From the NCBI GenBank assembly GCA_028284465.1, contig JANQRR010000010.1:62001-126000 (forward strand): 64,000 nt of DNA, in the 5' to 3' direction. Within the stretch, counting starts at the first letter, position 1; every line of letters begins with the position of its first letter. A model generated the notes under the pieces. It ran no database searches, was not told the DNA's origin, and saw nothing but the letters and a program-made list of their open reading frames with translations. The DNA is from Gammaproteobacteria bacterium. GTDB lineage: Bacteria > Pseudomonadota > Gammaproteobacteria > JAJFKO01. Positions 29,422-37,704 of this stretch are shown here, in pieces. A program made the translations under genes and the position numbers.

Positions 29422-30135
29422 TTAATTCTCTACCGCTCGGTCAGAAAAAAGGATTTGCTTAACAAAAGGAATAGTTAAGCGACGTTGATGTTGAATAGAT
29501 TGTTGATCTAGGGTTGTTAATGCTGTGAACAATGCTGTCATATTTCGCGGATAATGATGTAACAAATAATTACCAACCTGATCAGATAATGTTAAGCCTT
29601 GCTCAGTCGCTCGCAACTGTAACGCTTGCAATTTTTGTTCGTCCGTTAATTCATGAATTTGATAACTCACGCCTGCGCTTAAACGGGATTGCAGATCAGG
29701 TAAGGTTAAATCTAATTGTGTTGCTGGCGCGTTAGCTGCGATGATCAAGGGTATATTTTCTGCTTGCAAACGATTGTAAAGATAAAAAATCGCTTCTTCC
29801 CAATAACGACGCTTAGCAATGCTGTTAATATCATCCAAACAAACTAAATCTAATTGTTCTAAGCCTTCACATAATGCTTGTGGTGATAAATCTAAACATT
29901 GTGCTAAAGGTAAATATAGCGCAGTACGTTGTTGCTCGCCGACTGCATGACAACATGCTTGTAATAAATGACTGCGACCAACGCCGGGTTTCCCCCAACA
30001 ATAAATGTATGACTTGTCTTCACCAGCGATGACACGCTGTAAGTGATTTACTAATTGCTGATCACTGCCGGCAACAAAATTAGCAAATGTTGCGGTTGCC
30101 GTTAACTGAATGCCTAGACTGAGTTGTGTTGTCAT
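29422..30135 (-). CDS. hda: DnaA inactivator Hda
   Basis: 237 aa DnaA-like AAA protein lacking the DNA-binding domain. The P-loop is WGKPGVGRSHLL, with GRSH as in Escherichia coli Hda, followed by LVCLDDINSIAKRRYWEEAIFYLYNRL and LPDLQSRLSAGVSYQI. It acts with the sliding clamp to hydrolyse DnaA-bound ATP after initiation. Its ATG overlaps the perM stop by ATGA; the DUF2066-perM-hda order is conserved in gammaproteobacteria. Confidence 0.95.
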   Translation of the reverse strand: MTTQLSLGIQLTATATFANFVAGSDQQLVNHLQRVIAGEDKSYIYCWGKPGVGRSHLLQACCHAVGEQQRTALYLPLAQCLDLSPQALCEGLEQLDLVCLDDINSIAKRRYWEEAIFYLYNRLQAENIPLIIAANAPATQLDLTLPDLQSRLSAGVSYQIHELTDEQKLQALQLRATEQGLTLSDQVGNYLLHHYPRNMTALFTALTTLDQQSIQHQRRLTIPFVKQILFSDRAVEN

Positions 30136-31202
30136 GATAAATCATTAATTCTATTTTCAGCGTATAATTGACTATGAACATAGCGTTCTTTGGCGTGACG
30201 CAATAATACCATAACTACAGCAGCTACGGGTAACGCTAATAAAACCCCAACAAAACCAAATAATTCTCCTCCCGCCAATACTGCAAAGATCACTGCAACA
30301 GGATGCAAGCCAATGCGATCGCCCACTAATAACGGTACTAACACCGCGCTTTCGGCTGCTTCACCAATCGCAAATACAATGACAACATAGACTAATGACA
30401 ATATGGTTTTAAATTGCAAATACGCTGCAATTAAGGCGGCACTGATCCCCACAAAGAATCCTAAATACGGCACAATGCTTGCGAGACCTGCCATAATGCC
30501 AATTAACAAAGCGAACTCAACGCCAACGATCCATAAACCAATTGAATAAATACAACCTAAGCAAAACATCACTAACAATTGACCACGCAAAAACGCACCC
30601 AATACTTCATTACATTCGTGCACTAACCTCACCACTAACGGTTCCACCGCACGCGGCAAGATCGAACGAGTATTGTCGACGACAGTACGCCAATCACGTA
30701 ATAGATAAAATGCCACCACTGGAATTAACACTAAATTAAAGGCTAATGCGATAAGTGCAAAACCTGATTGAGTAACAGTGCTAATGATTTGTGACACTAA
30801 ACCTTTGGTTTGCTCTAATGATTTGATTAATTCGATTTTAACATCAGATAAATCTAAGGATTTCGCCCCACCAAAAAAATGCAACGCCCAAGGGAAGAAA
30901 GTATTTTGTAACCAATCAATTATCGCGGGTAGCTTATTAATTAGCGTGGCAATTTGTTTTTCCAAAATCGGGATGAAAATAAATAATAATAACGATATTA
31001 TCAAAATGATAATTAAGAAGAAAATAACTACGCCTAACGTGCGTGGAATTTTCCAATGGTGTAAACGATTAACAATGGGGTCGCCAATATAGGCAATGAT
31101 CGCTCCAGCAGCAAATGGTGTCATGATCGGCAACAACAAATAAAGTAATATGCCTAAAACAACAATAATTAAAAACCATAACCATTTTTGCGAATTAGTC
31201 AT
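30132..31202 (-). CDS. perM: AI-2E/PerM family membrane protein
   Basis: 356 aa from ATG 31202, one base after the DUF2066 stop and with AAGGAAG upstream; a longer frame inside the previous gene is not used. The family pattern is clear: paired N-terminal helices, a linker with EKQIATLINKLPAIIDWLQ, the re-entrant GIMAGLASIVPYLGFFVGI segment and a C-terminal block with GDRIGLHPVAVIFAVLAGGELFGFVG. These are putative transporters of unknown substrate. Confidence 0.92.
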   Translation of the reverse strand: MTNSQKWLWFLIIVVLGILLYLLLPIMTPFAAGAIIAYIGDPIVNRLHHWKIPRTLGVVIFFLIIILIISLLLFIFIPILEKQIATLINKLPAIIDWLQNTFFPWALHFFGGAKSLDLSDVKIELIKSLEQTKGLVSQIISTVTQSGFALIALAFNLVLIPVVAFYLLRDWRTVVDNTRSILPRAVEPLVVRLVHECNEVLGAFLRGQLLVMFCLGCIYSIGLWIVGVEFALLIGIMAGLASIVPYLGFFVGISAALIAAYLQFKTILSLVYVVIVFAIGEAAESAVLVPLLVGDRIGLHPVAVIFAVLAGGELFGFVGVLLALPVAAVVMVLLRHAKERYVHSQLYAENRINDLS

Positions 31203-31203
31203 G

Positions 31204-32247
31204 TTAATTTGCTTCCTTGCCAAGCATTGCTTCGTAAACTAGATCACCATTATCCATAGGCAGCGGCTGTAATCGTTTATCTAATGAAATCGCTTGAGTT
31301 AACGCTTCAATACTACCAGAAAGTTTTAATTCATAAGCCACTTTATGCGGGAATACTTTGACAACTTGCAGTGATGCAACCGGCGTTAAGCGGCGTAATA
31401 ACTTAGTCACAGTAGCATATTCTTTAAGCGTTTGAACATTATTAACGATTAAGGTCACCGCATTTTCATTATTTAATGGTTGCGCAAGTACTGCATAACG
31501 CGCTGCTAATGCATTTGCTAAATGATTAATTTCCGCTGTAATAACTTCTGCTAAGGTATCGCCGGTAGTTTCCCAAACAATTTTTTCTGTACCTTGGATC
31601 AATTCCCAATGCCCTTGCCCTTGACTAACTCGACCCACCAAAATGTTATCCGCATGATAACGTTTTGAAGCTTGCAAGATTGTAGGTTGGTTGATATTCC
31701 AAATATCATCTGCAGTGATCTGAGCATTTCCTGCCAAATCCATGATCGGCAACACTACTGGCAAGCCTCGTTTAAACGCTTGTTGTTTGATAATATTGAC
31801 AGCATCACTATTTTCATCGCCATAAATAATTTGCCGATTATCATTATCGGTTTGCGTTACTAACCAAATTAATGTCAATGGCCGTTCTCGACTCCATATT
31901 GCTTGACCTAATTTTCGCAAGATGTGATCAATGCTTTGGTGATCAAAACGCACTAACAAACGATACGGTTTTGGCGGTTCATAACGATAAGCTTCAACGA
32001 ATTTGTTCGCTGATTTTAAGATAGCACTAACATTTGGCAAAGTAGCAATTTCTGCATTACCACTGACTTTTATTAACACTTGCAGTAAAGCTTGTTGTTG
32101 TGCTTGGCGACGTTGCGCTAAACTATGATCTGTAACGATTACTTTTCCCATATATAAATTAGGTACTTCCACCGCAGATCCTGTTGCAATGGTTACGATC
32201 AGCAAACCAATAATAATGCTAATTTTGCGATAATTTAATTTGATCAC
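31204..32247 (-). CDS. DUF2066 family exported protein
   Basis: 347 aa from GTG 32247, preferred because GGAGGA lies 11 to 16 bases upstream and because it yields a signal peptide (KLNYRKISIIIGLLIVTIATGSA); the frame extends 39 codons into the previous gene. The body has VIVTDHSLAQRRQAQQQALLQVLIKVSGN and RERPLTLIWLV as in DUF2066 proteins encoded beside perM and hda. Function unknown; likely periplasmic. Confidence 0.85.
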   Translation of the reverse strand: MIKLNYRKISIIIGLLIVTIATGSAVEVPNLYMGKVIVTDHSLAQRRQAQQQALLQVLIKVSGNAEIATLPNVSAILKSANKFVEAYRYEPPKPYRLLVRFDHQSIDHILRKLGQAIWSRERPLTLIWLVTQTDNDNRQIIYGDENSDAVNIIKQQAFKRGLPVVLPIMDLAGNAQITADDIWNINQPTILQASKRYHADNILVGRVSQGQGHWELIQGTEKIVWETTGDTLAEVITAEINHLANALAARYAVLAQPLNNENAVTLIVNNVQTLKEYATVTKLLRRLTPVASLQVVKVFPHKVAYELKLSGSIEALTQAISLDKRLQPLPMDNGDLVYEAMLGKEAN

Positions 32248-32249
32248 TA

Positions 32250-32906
32250 TTAAAAAATCCTCCGCCACCAAGATTCTTTCTTCAAACGATGTCGACAACG
32301 ATTTAACTGTGCATGGTAAATCCAAGCAATACGCTGCACTTTGCGTGCCACACGGATCAACCAACGTTTGTGTCGATAGGTATGGCGTCTATAGCCTCCT
32401 AAACCTTCATGATACGCGAGATATAATCGAAAAGCATTTGCACGTGATATGCCTAATTTGCGGTGCGCACGATAACCAAACCAACCGACAAAATCGGTCG
32501 CATCATCAAAAGCATTGCGTGATGCGCTGCTATGCCCAGTCTGGCGCTGATATAACCGCCATGTGTGATCTACTGCTTGCGAATATCCATAGGCTGAAGT
32601 CGGCCGTCGCCAAGGAATGATCCACAATATGCGTTTACGTGGCGGCCTTGCAGTCGCATTGAAATGCGACTCTTGATGAATAATTGCTAACTGCACCGGC
32701 ACGGAAACTCCCCATCGTCGTTTCGAATCCAACGCCGCCCAATACCAATCAGGGTATTGCTTGAAGATCAGGCATATATTATCAAGCCGATCAGGTGGCG
32801 AACGAGTACAACTCGTTAAACTTACACTCGTAATAACCAAAAAACTTATTATATAACAAATTACCCAGTATCTTTTACTGATAGCTCGCTTGAATACTTG
32901 CATCAC
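32250..32906 (-). CDS. SLT-type lytic transglycosylase lipoprotein
   Basis: 218 aa (ATG 32903 is an equally good start). A hydrophobic leader ends in a lipobox VSLTSC, predicting an outer-membrane lipoprotein. The catalytic domain has PVQLAIIHQESHFNATARPP, where the Glu of QES is the likely acid catalyst, then AYGYSQAVDHTWRLYQ and LYLAYHEGLGGYRR. It probably cleaves peptidoglycan glycan strands. The tail is strongly basic. It overlaps sppA by about 30 bases. Confidence 0.88.
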   Translation of the reverse strand: MMQVFKRAISKRYWVICYIISFLVITSVSLTSCTRSPPDRLDNICLIFKQYPDWYWAALDSKRRWGVSVPVQLAIIHQESHFNATARPPRKRILWIIPWRRPTSAYGYSQAVDHTWRLYQRQTGHSSASRNAFDDATDFVGWFGYRAHRKLGISRANAFRLYLAYHEGLGGYRRHTYRHKRWLIRVARKVQRIAWIYHAQLNRCRHRLKKESWWRRIF

Positions 32907-33852
32907 GTTGCGTTATCGCCTTAATCATTCCACCTTCGAACGCAGCTCCTAAACTCACCCCAAAACTATTAAATAAACGTTTTAGGGGATTTGGGCTCAC
33001 GGTATAATTAACAATGTGTTTAACTTTCAACACGCGACGCGTGACATATTCAACACTACCAAAACCATCAATCAAACCTAACTGCTTAGCTGTTTGCCCC
33101 GTCCATGCTAAACCAGAAAATATTATTGGATTATTCACCAGCCTATCACCGCGACCTTTTTTCACGCTATTAATAAATTGCTGATGTACGACATCTAGCA
33201 TTTGATGAACTTGAGCAACCGCCGCTGGTTGCAGTGGTGAGAAAGGATCAAGAAAATCTTTATATTTTCCTGCTTTAAATAAACGCCGAGTAACACCTAA
33301 CTTATGCAAAGTGTCAACAAATCCAAAACCATTCATTAACACCCCTATTGAACCAACGATCGATGCTGGGTTTGCATAAATATCATTGGCTGCAGCAGCA
33401 ACAAAATATGCTCCCGAAGCACACACGTCAGAACATACTGCATATACTTTAAATTTCGGGCGCTGCTTACGCAAATGCATGATCTCTTGATAGATGGCAT
33501 CAGCTTGCACTGCACTACCACCCGGACTATTAATTTCAATAATTAAACCTGTCGCCGTTTTATCTTTAAAAGCCGCTCGCAATGCTTTATTCACTCGATC
33601 AGCACTAGCACGCCCTGTTGGCATTATAGTGCCTCTAATTTTAATCAATGCTGCATGCGGTAACTTTGACACTGCTTGGCGACTGCGACCACTATTTGAA
33701 AAAATCGCTACAATGATCAAAAAAATAATAAATAACCAAACGAATTTAAAAAAGATCCCCCAACGACGACGTGCACGTTGTTCTTTTAACGCGGAATAGG
33801 CGAATTTTTCGATAGCTTGTTGTTGCCAATTGTCATCTTTTTTTGTTGTCAC
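32875..33852 (-). CDS. Signal peptide peptidase SppA-type, S49 family
   Basis: 325 aa from GTG 33852, with AGGAG 8 bases upstream. There is one membrane anchor (about 31-49), then IEINSPGGSAVQADAIYQEI and AVCSDVCASGAYFVAAAANDIYANPASIVGSIGV, with the nucleophilic Ser in ASGAY. The later Lys in FKAGKYKDFLDP completes the dyad. It is the short 36-kDa form, with one S49 domain. It degrades signal peptides or membrane proteins. Confidence 0.93.
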   Translation of the reverse strand: MTTKKDDNWQQQAIEKFAYSALKEQRARRRWGIFFKFVWLFIIFLIIVAIFSNSGRSRQAVSKLPHAALIKIRGTIMPTGRASADRVNKALRAAFKDKTATGLIIEINSPGGSAVQADAIYQEIMHLRKQRPKFKVYAVCSDVCASGAYFVAAAANDIYANPASIVGSIGVLMNGFGFVDTLHKLGVTRRLFKAGKYKDFLDPFSPLQPAAVAQVHQMLDVVHQQFINSVKKGRGDRLVNNPIIFSGLAWTGQTAKQLGLIDGFGSVEYVTRRVLKVKHIVNYTVSPNPLKRLFNSFGVSLGAAFEGGMIKAITQRDASIQASYQ

Positions 33853-33881
33853 TGTATGTGCTCCTAGTCACTTTATCTGCT

Positions 33882-33954
33882 GTCATTGCGAGCGTAGCGA
33901 AGCAATCCAGAAATCTTTACTGGATTGCTTCGTCGTTACACTCCTCGCAATGAC
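33882..33954. repeat. Dispersed palindromic repeat
   Basis: Arms GTCATTGCGAG (33882-33892) and CTCGCAATGAC (33944-33954) with inner pair GAAGCAATCCAG / CTGGATTGCTTC. Same family as the copy inside the nuo operon. It lies between the starts of sppA and the end of the acyl-CoA dehydrogenase gene. Confidence 0.9.
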
Positions 33955-33993
33955 GGCTCCGCCTTGTTTTTCAAATCAAATTATTCCTTCAAG

Positions 33994-35151
33994 TTACGCA
34001 AAAGCATCGATCCCGGTAATATGTTTGCCAAGAATAAGCTGATGAATGTTATCTGTGCCTTCATATGTAAATACTGATTCTAAGTTAGTCATGTGCCGGA
34101 TCACATGATAGTCTAAACTAATACCATTTGCACCCAATAAATTCCGTGCCATACGCGCAATGCGCAAACTTTGGCGGCATGCGTTTAATTTAGCCAACGA
34201 TACCATCTGTGGTGTTGCTTGTTGCTGCTGTCGCATCTGCCCTAAGCGTACATTCAAACATTGTGCTTTAACAATTTCTGTTAGCATCGTAGCTAAATCT
34301 TGTTGCACTAATTGAAATGATGCCACAGGTTTATTGAATTGTTTGCGTTCTTTGGTATACGCTAAAGCGATTTCATAACACGCCATCGCTGCACCAATTG
34401 CCCCCCAAGCAACACCATAACGTGCTTGGGTCAAACAACTTAATGGTGCTAACAAACCACGTTCACTGCCTGGCAAATAGTTAGCATCTGGCACAAAACA
34501 ATTAGTCAACACTAACTCGCCAGTGCTTGAAGCGCGCAGTGACAATTTACGAGTAATATCATTGCGTACAAAACCTTTAAATTCTTTTTCCACAATAAAA
34601 CCACGAATACCATCCGGGGTACGCGCCCAAACAATAGCAAGATCTGCAAATGGTGCATTGGTGATCCACATTTTACTACCGTTTAAGATCCAACCATCGG
34701 CAACTTTTTTAGCACTCGTATGCATACTTGCCGGATCAGAACCCGCATCAGGCTCAGTTAACCCAAAACAACCGATCAATTCTGCAGTTGCTAAGCGCGG
34801 CAACCAACGTTGTTTTTGTTCATCGGTACCATATTTAAAAATGGGAAACATACATAATGTGCTTTGCACGGAAACAAAACTGCGTAAACCGCTATCACCA
34901 CGTTCCAATTCTTGGCACGCTAAGCCATAAGCGAGATAACTTGCTTGGGAGCCACCATATTGTGGCGGCAAGGTCATTCCTAGAAGACCAAATTCAGCAA
35001 CTTTTGCGATAAATTCCTGTGGGAAATAAGCTTTTTCGTAAGCATCCGCCATCCTAGGGATAACATCGGCATCTACCCAACGCCTTAAAGTATCGCGCAA
35101 TAATTTTTCTTCAGAGGTAAATAGATCATCTAGTAAATAAAAATCTTCCAC
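33994..35151 (-). CDS. Acyl-CoA dehydrogenase, glutaryl-CoA dehydrogenase-like
   Basis: 385 aa from GTG 35151 (no upstream ATG in frame). FAD-binding blocks are CFGLTEPDAGSDPASM and WITNAPFADLAIVWA, with the catalytic Glu in VFTYEGTDNIHQLILG. The SFVSVQSTLCMFPIFKYG segment, the ARYGVAWGAIGAAMACYE block and the ending LGKHITGIDAF point to the glutaryl-CoA dehydrogenase group, which converts glutaryl-CoA to crotonyl-CoA in lysine and tryptophan breakdown. Substrate assignment is by resemblance only. It is a single gene. Confidence 0.88.
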   Translation of the reverse strand: MEDFYLLDDLFTSEEKLLRDTLRRWVDADVIPRMADAYEKAYFPQEFIAKVAEFGLLGMTLPPQYGGSQASYLAYGLACQELERGDSGLRSFVSVQSTLCMFPIFKYGTDEQKQRWLPRLATAELIGCFGLTEPDAGSDPASMHTSAKKVADGWILNGSKMWITNAPFADLAIVWARTPDGIRGFIVEKEFKGFVRNDITRKLSLRASSTGELVLTNCFVPDANYLPGSERGLLAPLSCLTQARYGVAWGAIGAAMACYEIALAYTKERKQFNKPVASFQLVQQDLATMLTEIVKAQCLNVRLGQMRQQQQATPQMVSLAKLNACRQSLRIARMARNLLGANGISLDYHVIRHMTNLESVFTYEGTDNIHQLILGKHITGIDAFA

Positions 35152-35223
35152 TTAAGCGCGCCTTATTAAAATTAACTTTAAAAGTGGAAATTATACCGAG
35201 GAAATTAAAGGAATGGCAATAAG

Positions 35224-35402
35224 TTGCCTTACTAGCACGGCTACACTCCCTGAACCGGTATGTTCAGGTGGGATCCGGTATGTCGCTTCAGGCTTCTTAG
35301 CCCAAGCCTAAGGCTTACGCTAAGCATGCTCAACGGCGACAGAGACTAAACCCCTTGCTTGTTACTGTTGGTCAGGATTATGCATAGCCACCAGTAAGGC
35401 AT
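35224..35402 (+). ncRNA. ssrS: 6S RNA candidate
   Basis: A long rod-like fold is visible. GCCTTACT (35226-35233) pairs with AGTAAGGC (35393-35400), GGCTA with TAGCC and CCTGA with TCAGG, then an open central region, then an apical stem GTCGC (35281-35285) / GCGAC (35336-35340) enclosing AGGCTT/AAGCCT hairpins. Landmark sequences CCCTGAACCGGTATG and AAGCATGCTC match positions of the Escherichia coli 6S RNA blocks CCCTGAGCCGATA and GAGCATGCTC. Length near 180 is right. 6S RNA mimics an open promoter and sequesters sigma-70 polymerase. It fills the gene-free stretch 35152-35536. Confidence 0.78.
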
Positions 35403-35464
35403 AATTTAATATTAACACATTTTGAGGCAAAGTGTTACAATCTGTTTACGTTGATGGGACCTTC

Positions 35465-35494
35465 TGTCATTGCTTCGCTGCGCTCGCAATGACA
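35465..35494. repeat. Short palindromic repeat between 6S RNA and mvaA
   Basis: TGTCATTGC / GCAATGACA arms around TTCGCTGCGCTC. It is the outer part of the dispersed palindrome family and stands 43 bases before the mvaA start, so it would form a hairpin in the mvaA leader or end the 6S transcript. Confidence 0.75.
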
Positions 35495-35536
35495 ACTGAG
35501 TTTATTTAACCATTCAAGTGGAGAATAACTGCAATT

Positions 35537-36829
35537 ATGCCAATTAATCCCGAAGCGAGTGAATTATTTAACGGTTTTTCTAAATTAAATCGCCACGAGC
35601 GCTTAGCACGCTTAGTGGAAATGGGTGCATTAACTCAAGATGATGTGAAATCGTTAATAAGTGACAATAAAGTCACGCCCGAACTGGCTGAACATTTTAT
35701 CGAAAACGTTATCGGCTATTTTCACATGCCATTAGGAGTCGCAACTAACTTACGAATCGATGGCAAAGATTATGTGATCCCGATGGCAGTCGAAGAAACT
35801 TCGATCATTGCAGCCGCAAGTAAAACCGCAAAATGGTTACGCCAACAAGGTGAGATCCGCACGCGAGTTGATGGCGAAGTATTGATAGGACAATTACAAA
35901 TTGCCAAAGTTAAAGATTTTGCTAATTTAGCAGCCACGATAGAAAAACATAAACAAACTTTAATTGATACTGCAAATAGCGATATTGCAAAAGGCATGCA
36001 TAAACGCGGCGGCGGCATTAAAGATATTACTGTGCGTCAAGTAAAACGCCATGATACTCACGACATGGCTGTGATCCATATTTTAATTGATACGTGTGAT
36101 GCTATGGGCGCTAATATTATTAATCAAGTCTGTGAATCTTTAAAAGCCCCCTTAGAATCGTTAACTCATGAACAAGTTAACATGTGCATTTTATCTAATC
36201 TTAATGACACTAAACTCACAACTGCTGAAATTATCATTCATGACATTGATCCTGAACTCGGTCATAACATTGAAGAAGCGTCAATTTTTGCTGAATGTGA
36301 TCCTTATCGTGCAGCAACCAACAATAAAGGCATTCTCAATGCGATTGATGCGATATTAATTGCCACAGGTAATGATTGGCGTGCAGTTGAAGCAAGTGTG
36401 CACGCATATGCTGCGCGTTCAGGCCAATATCGTTCATTAACGCAATGGCGCATGCACGATAACAATTTGCACGGCACATTAACAGCACCTATTATTGTTG
36501 GCACCGTTGGCGGTGTTACTCGTTTGCATCCGACAGCGCAGCTATGTTTAAAAATGTTAGGAGTAGATAAAGCTGATGAGTTATCACGGATCGTTGCTGC
36601 AGTAGGTTTAGTGCAAAACTTAGGTGCGATTCGTGCGTTAACAACCATTGGGATCGTGCAAGGCCATATGAAGTTACATATTGCCAATTTAACGTTAAGT
36701 GCGGGCGCTCAAGGCGATGAAATTCCTTTAGTTAAGCAACGTTTAGAAGAAATTCTTAAATTGCGGCAACGGATCTCGCTGGCAAATGCCGTTGATGTGC
36801 TTAGTCAATTACGCCAACAATCGCATTAA
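35537..36829 (+). CDS. mvaA: Hydroxymethylglutaryl-CoA reductase, class II
   Basis: 430 aa. Class II signatures are ENVIGYFHMPLGVATNLRID (in part), AVEETSIIAAASKTAKW, DAMGANIINQ, ATNNKGILNAIDAILIATGNDWRAVEA and GGVTRLHPTAQ; the C-terminus has IVQGHMKLHIANLTLSAGA with the catalytic His. It reduces HMG-CoA to mevalonate. Gammaproteobacteria mostly use the MEP route; a mevalonate route with class II reductase is known from Legionella and Coxiella relatives. A GHMP kinase follows after 3 bases. Confidence 0.95.
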   Translation: MPINPEASELFNGFSKLNRHERLARLVEMGALTQDDVKSLISDNKVTPELAEHFIENVIGYFHMPLGVATNLRIDGKDYVIPMAVEETSIIAAASKTAKWLRQQGEIRTRVDGEVLIGQLQIAKVKDFANLAATIEKHKQTLIDTANSDIAKGMHKRGGGIKDITVRQVKRHDTHDMAVIHILIDTCDAMGANIINQVCESLKAPLESLTHEQVNMCILSNLNDTKLTTAEIIIHDIDPELGHNIEEASIFAECDPYRAATNNKGILNAIDAILIATGNDWRAVEASVHAYAARSGQYRSLTQWRMHDNNLHGTLTAPIIVGTVGGVTRLHPTAQLCLKMLGVDKADELSRIVAAVGLVQNLGAIRALTTIGIVQGHMKLHIANLTLSAGAQGDEIPLVKQRLEEILKLRQRISLANAVDVLSQLRQQSH

Positions 36830-36832
36830 ATC

Positions 36833-37699
36833 ATGTTAAGCGTACCTAGTAAAACATTTATGTTAGGCGAATACTTAGTAGTTGCTGGTGGCGATAGTAT
36901 TTTGCTAGCCACGCAACCACGATTTAGTTTAAATGTTACTGCAGGAACAACCAACTTAACAAACATCGACTTGGCAAGCCCTGCTGGTGAATATTGGCAA
37001 GCGTATGCTAATGACTTTCAACACATGAATATTCATTTTCATGATCCACATACACAACAAGGAGGCTTTGGTGCTTCCAGCGCGCAATTTTTATTATTGC
37101 ATCAACTACGCCATAACAATGCTCCGATCAACAATCACAATTTACTTACTGAATATCAGCAATTTGCTTGGTCTGGCAAAGGCTTGCCACCTAGCGGTGG
37201 CGATGTGATCGGGCAATATTATGGTGACATTACACTTTTTAATAAATCAACTGAGCAACAACAAACGTTAACTTGGCCGTTTAGCGATGTTAATTTTGCC
37301 GTGTTACGCACAGGTAATAAACTCGCAACTCATGAACATTTACAAAACTTAACTGCAATTCCGACAAAAGAATTCACTGCTATTGTTCATGATGCCAAAC
37401 ATGCTTTATTAGCTAGCGATAGCCAACAGTTTTGTCAGGCTGTGAATGCTTATGCTTTGACGTTAGCACAACACCAATTAGTCGCCAAACACACCCAAAC
37501 ATTATTAACTCAACTACGGCAACATGATGCGGTGTTAGCGGCTAAAGGTTGCGGCGCACTCGGCGCCGATGTAATTTTAATATTGTATAAACACCATTGT
37601 CATGCTGAAATGCTAACTTGGTTAACGCAAGAAAACTATGCCGTAGTTTATGCCGGCCAACAAACTAGCCCGGGGTTTACTACGCAGTTAAAGGATTGA
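36833..37699 (+). CDS. GHMP kinase, probable phosphomevalonate or mevalonate kinase
   Basis: 288 aa. The N-terminal PSKTFMLGEYLVVAGG and the GHMP loop GGFGASSAQ (variant of P-x-x-x-GLGSSA) identify the family. PPSGGDVIGQYYGDITLF looks more like phosphomevalonate kinase than mevalonate kinase. The C-terminal GCGALGADVILILY corresponds to the third GHMP motif. Direct coupling to mvaA supports a mevalonate-pathway role; the exact substrate is undecided. The stop lies 5 bases before the radA start. Confidence 0.82.
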   Translation: MLSVPSKTFMLGEYLVVAGGDSILLATQPRFSLNVTAGTTNLTNIDLASPAGEYWQAYANDFQHMNIHFHDPHTQQGGFGASSAQFLLLHQLRHNNAPINNHNLLTEYQQFAWSGKGLPPSGGDVIGQYYGDITLFNKSTEQQQTLTWPFSDVNFAVLRTGNKLATHEHLQNLTAIPTKEFTAIVHDAKHALLASDSQQFCQAVNAYALTLAQHQLVAKHTQTLLTQLRQHDAVLAAKGCGALGADVILILYKHHCHAEMLTWLTQENYAVVYAGQQTSPGFTTQLKD

Positions 37700-37704
37700 T
37701 AACA

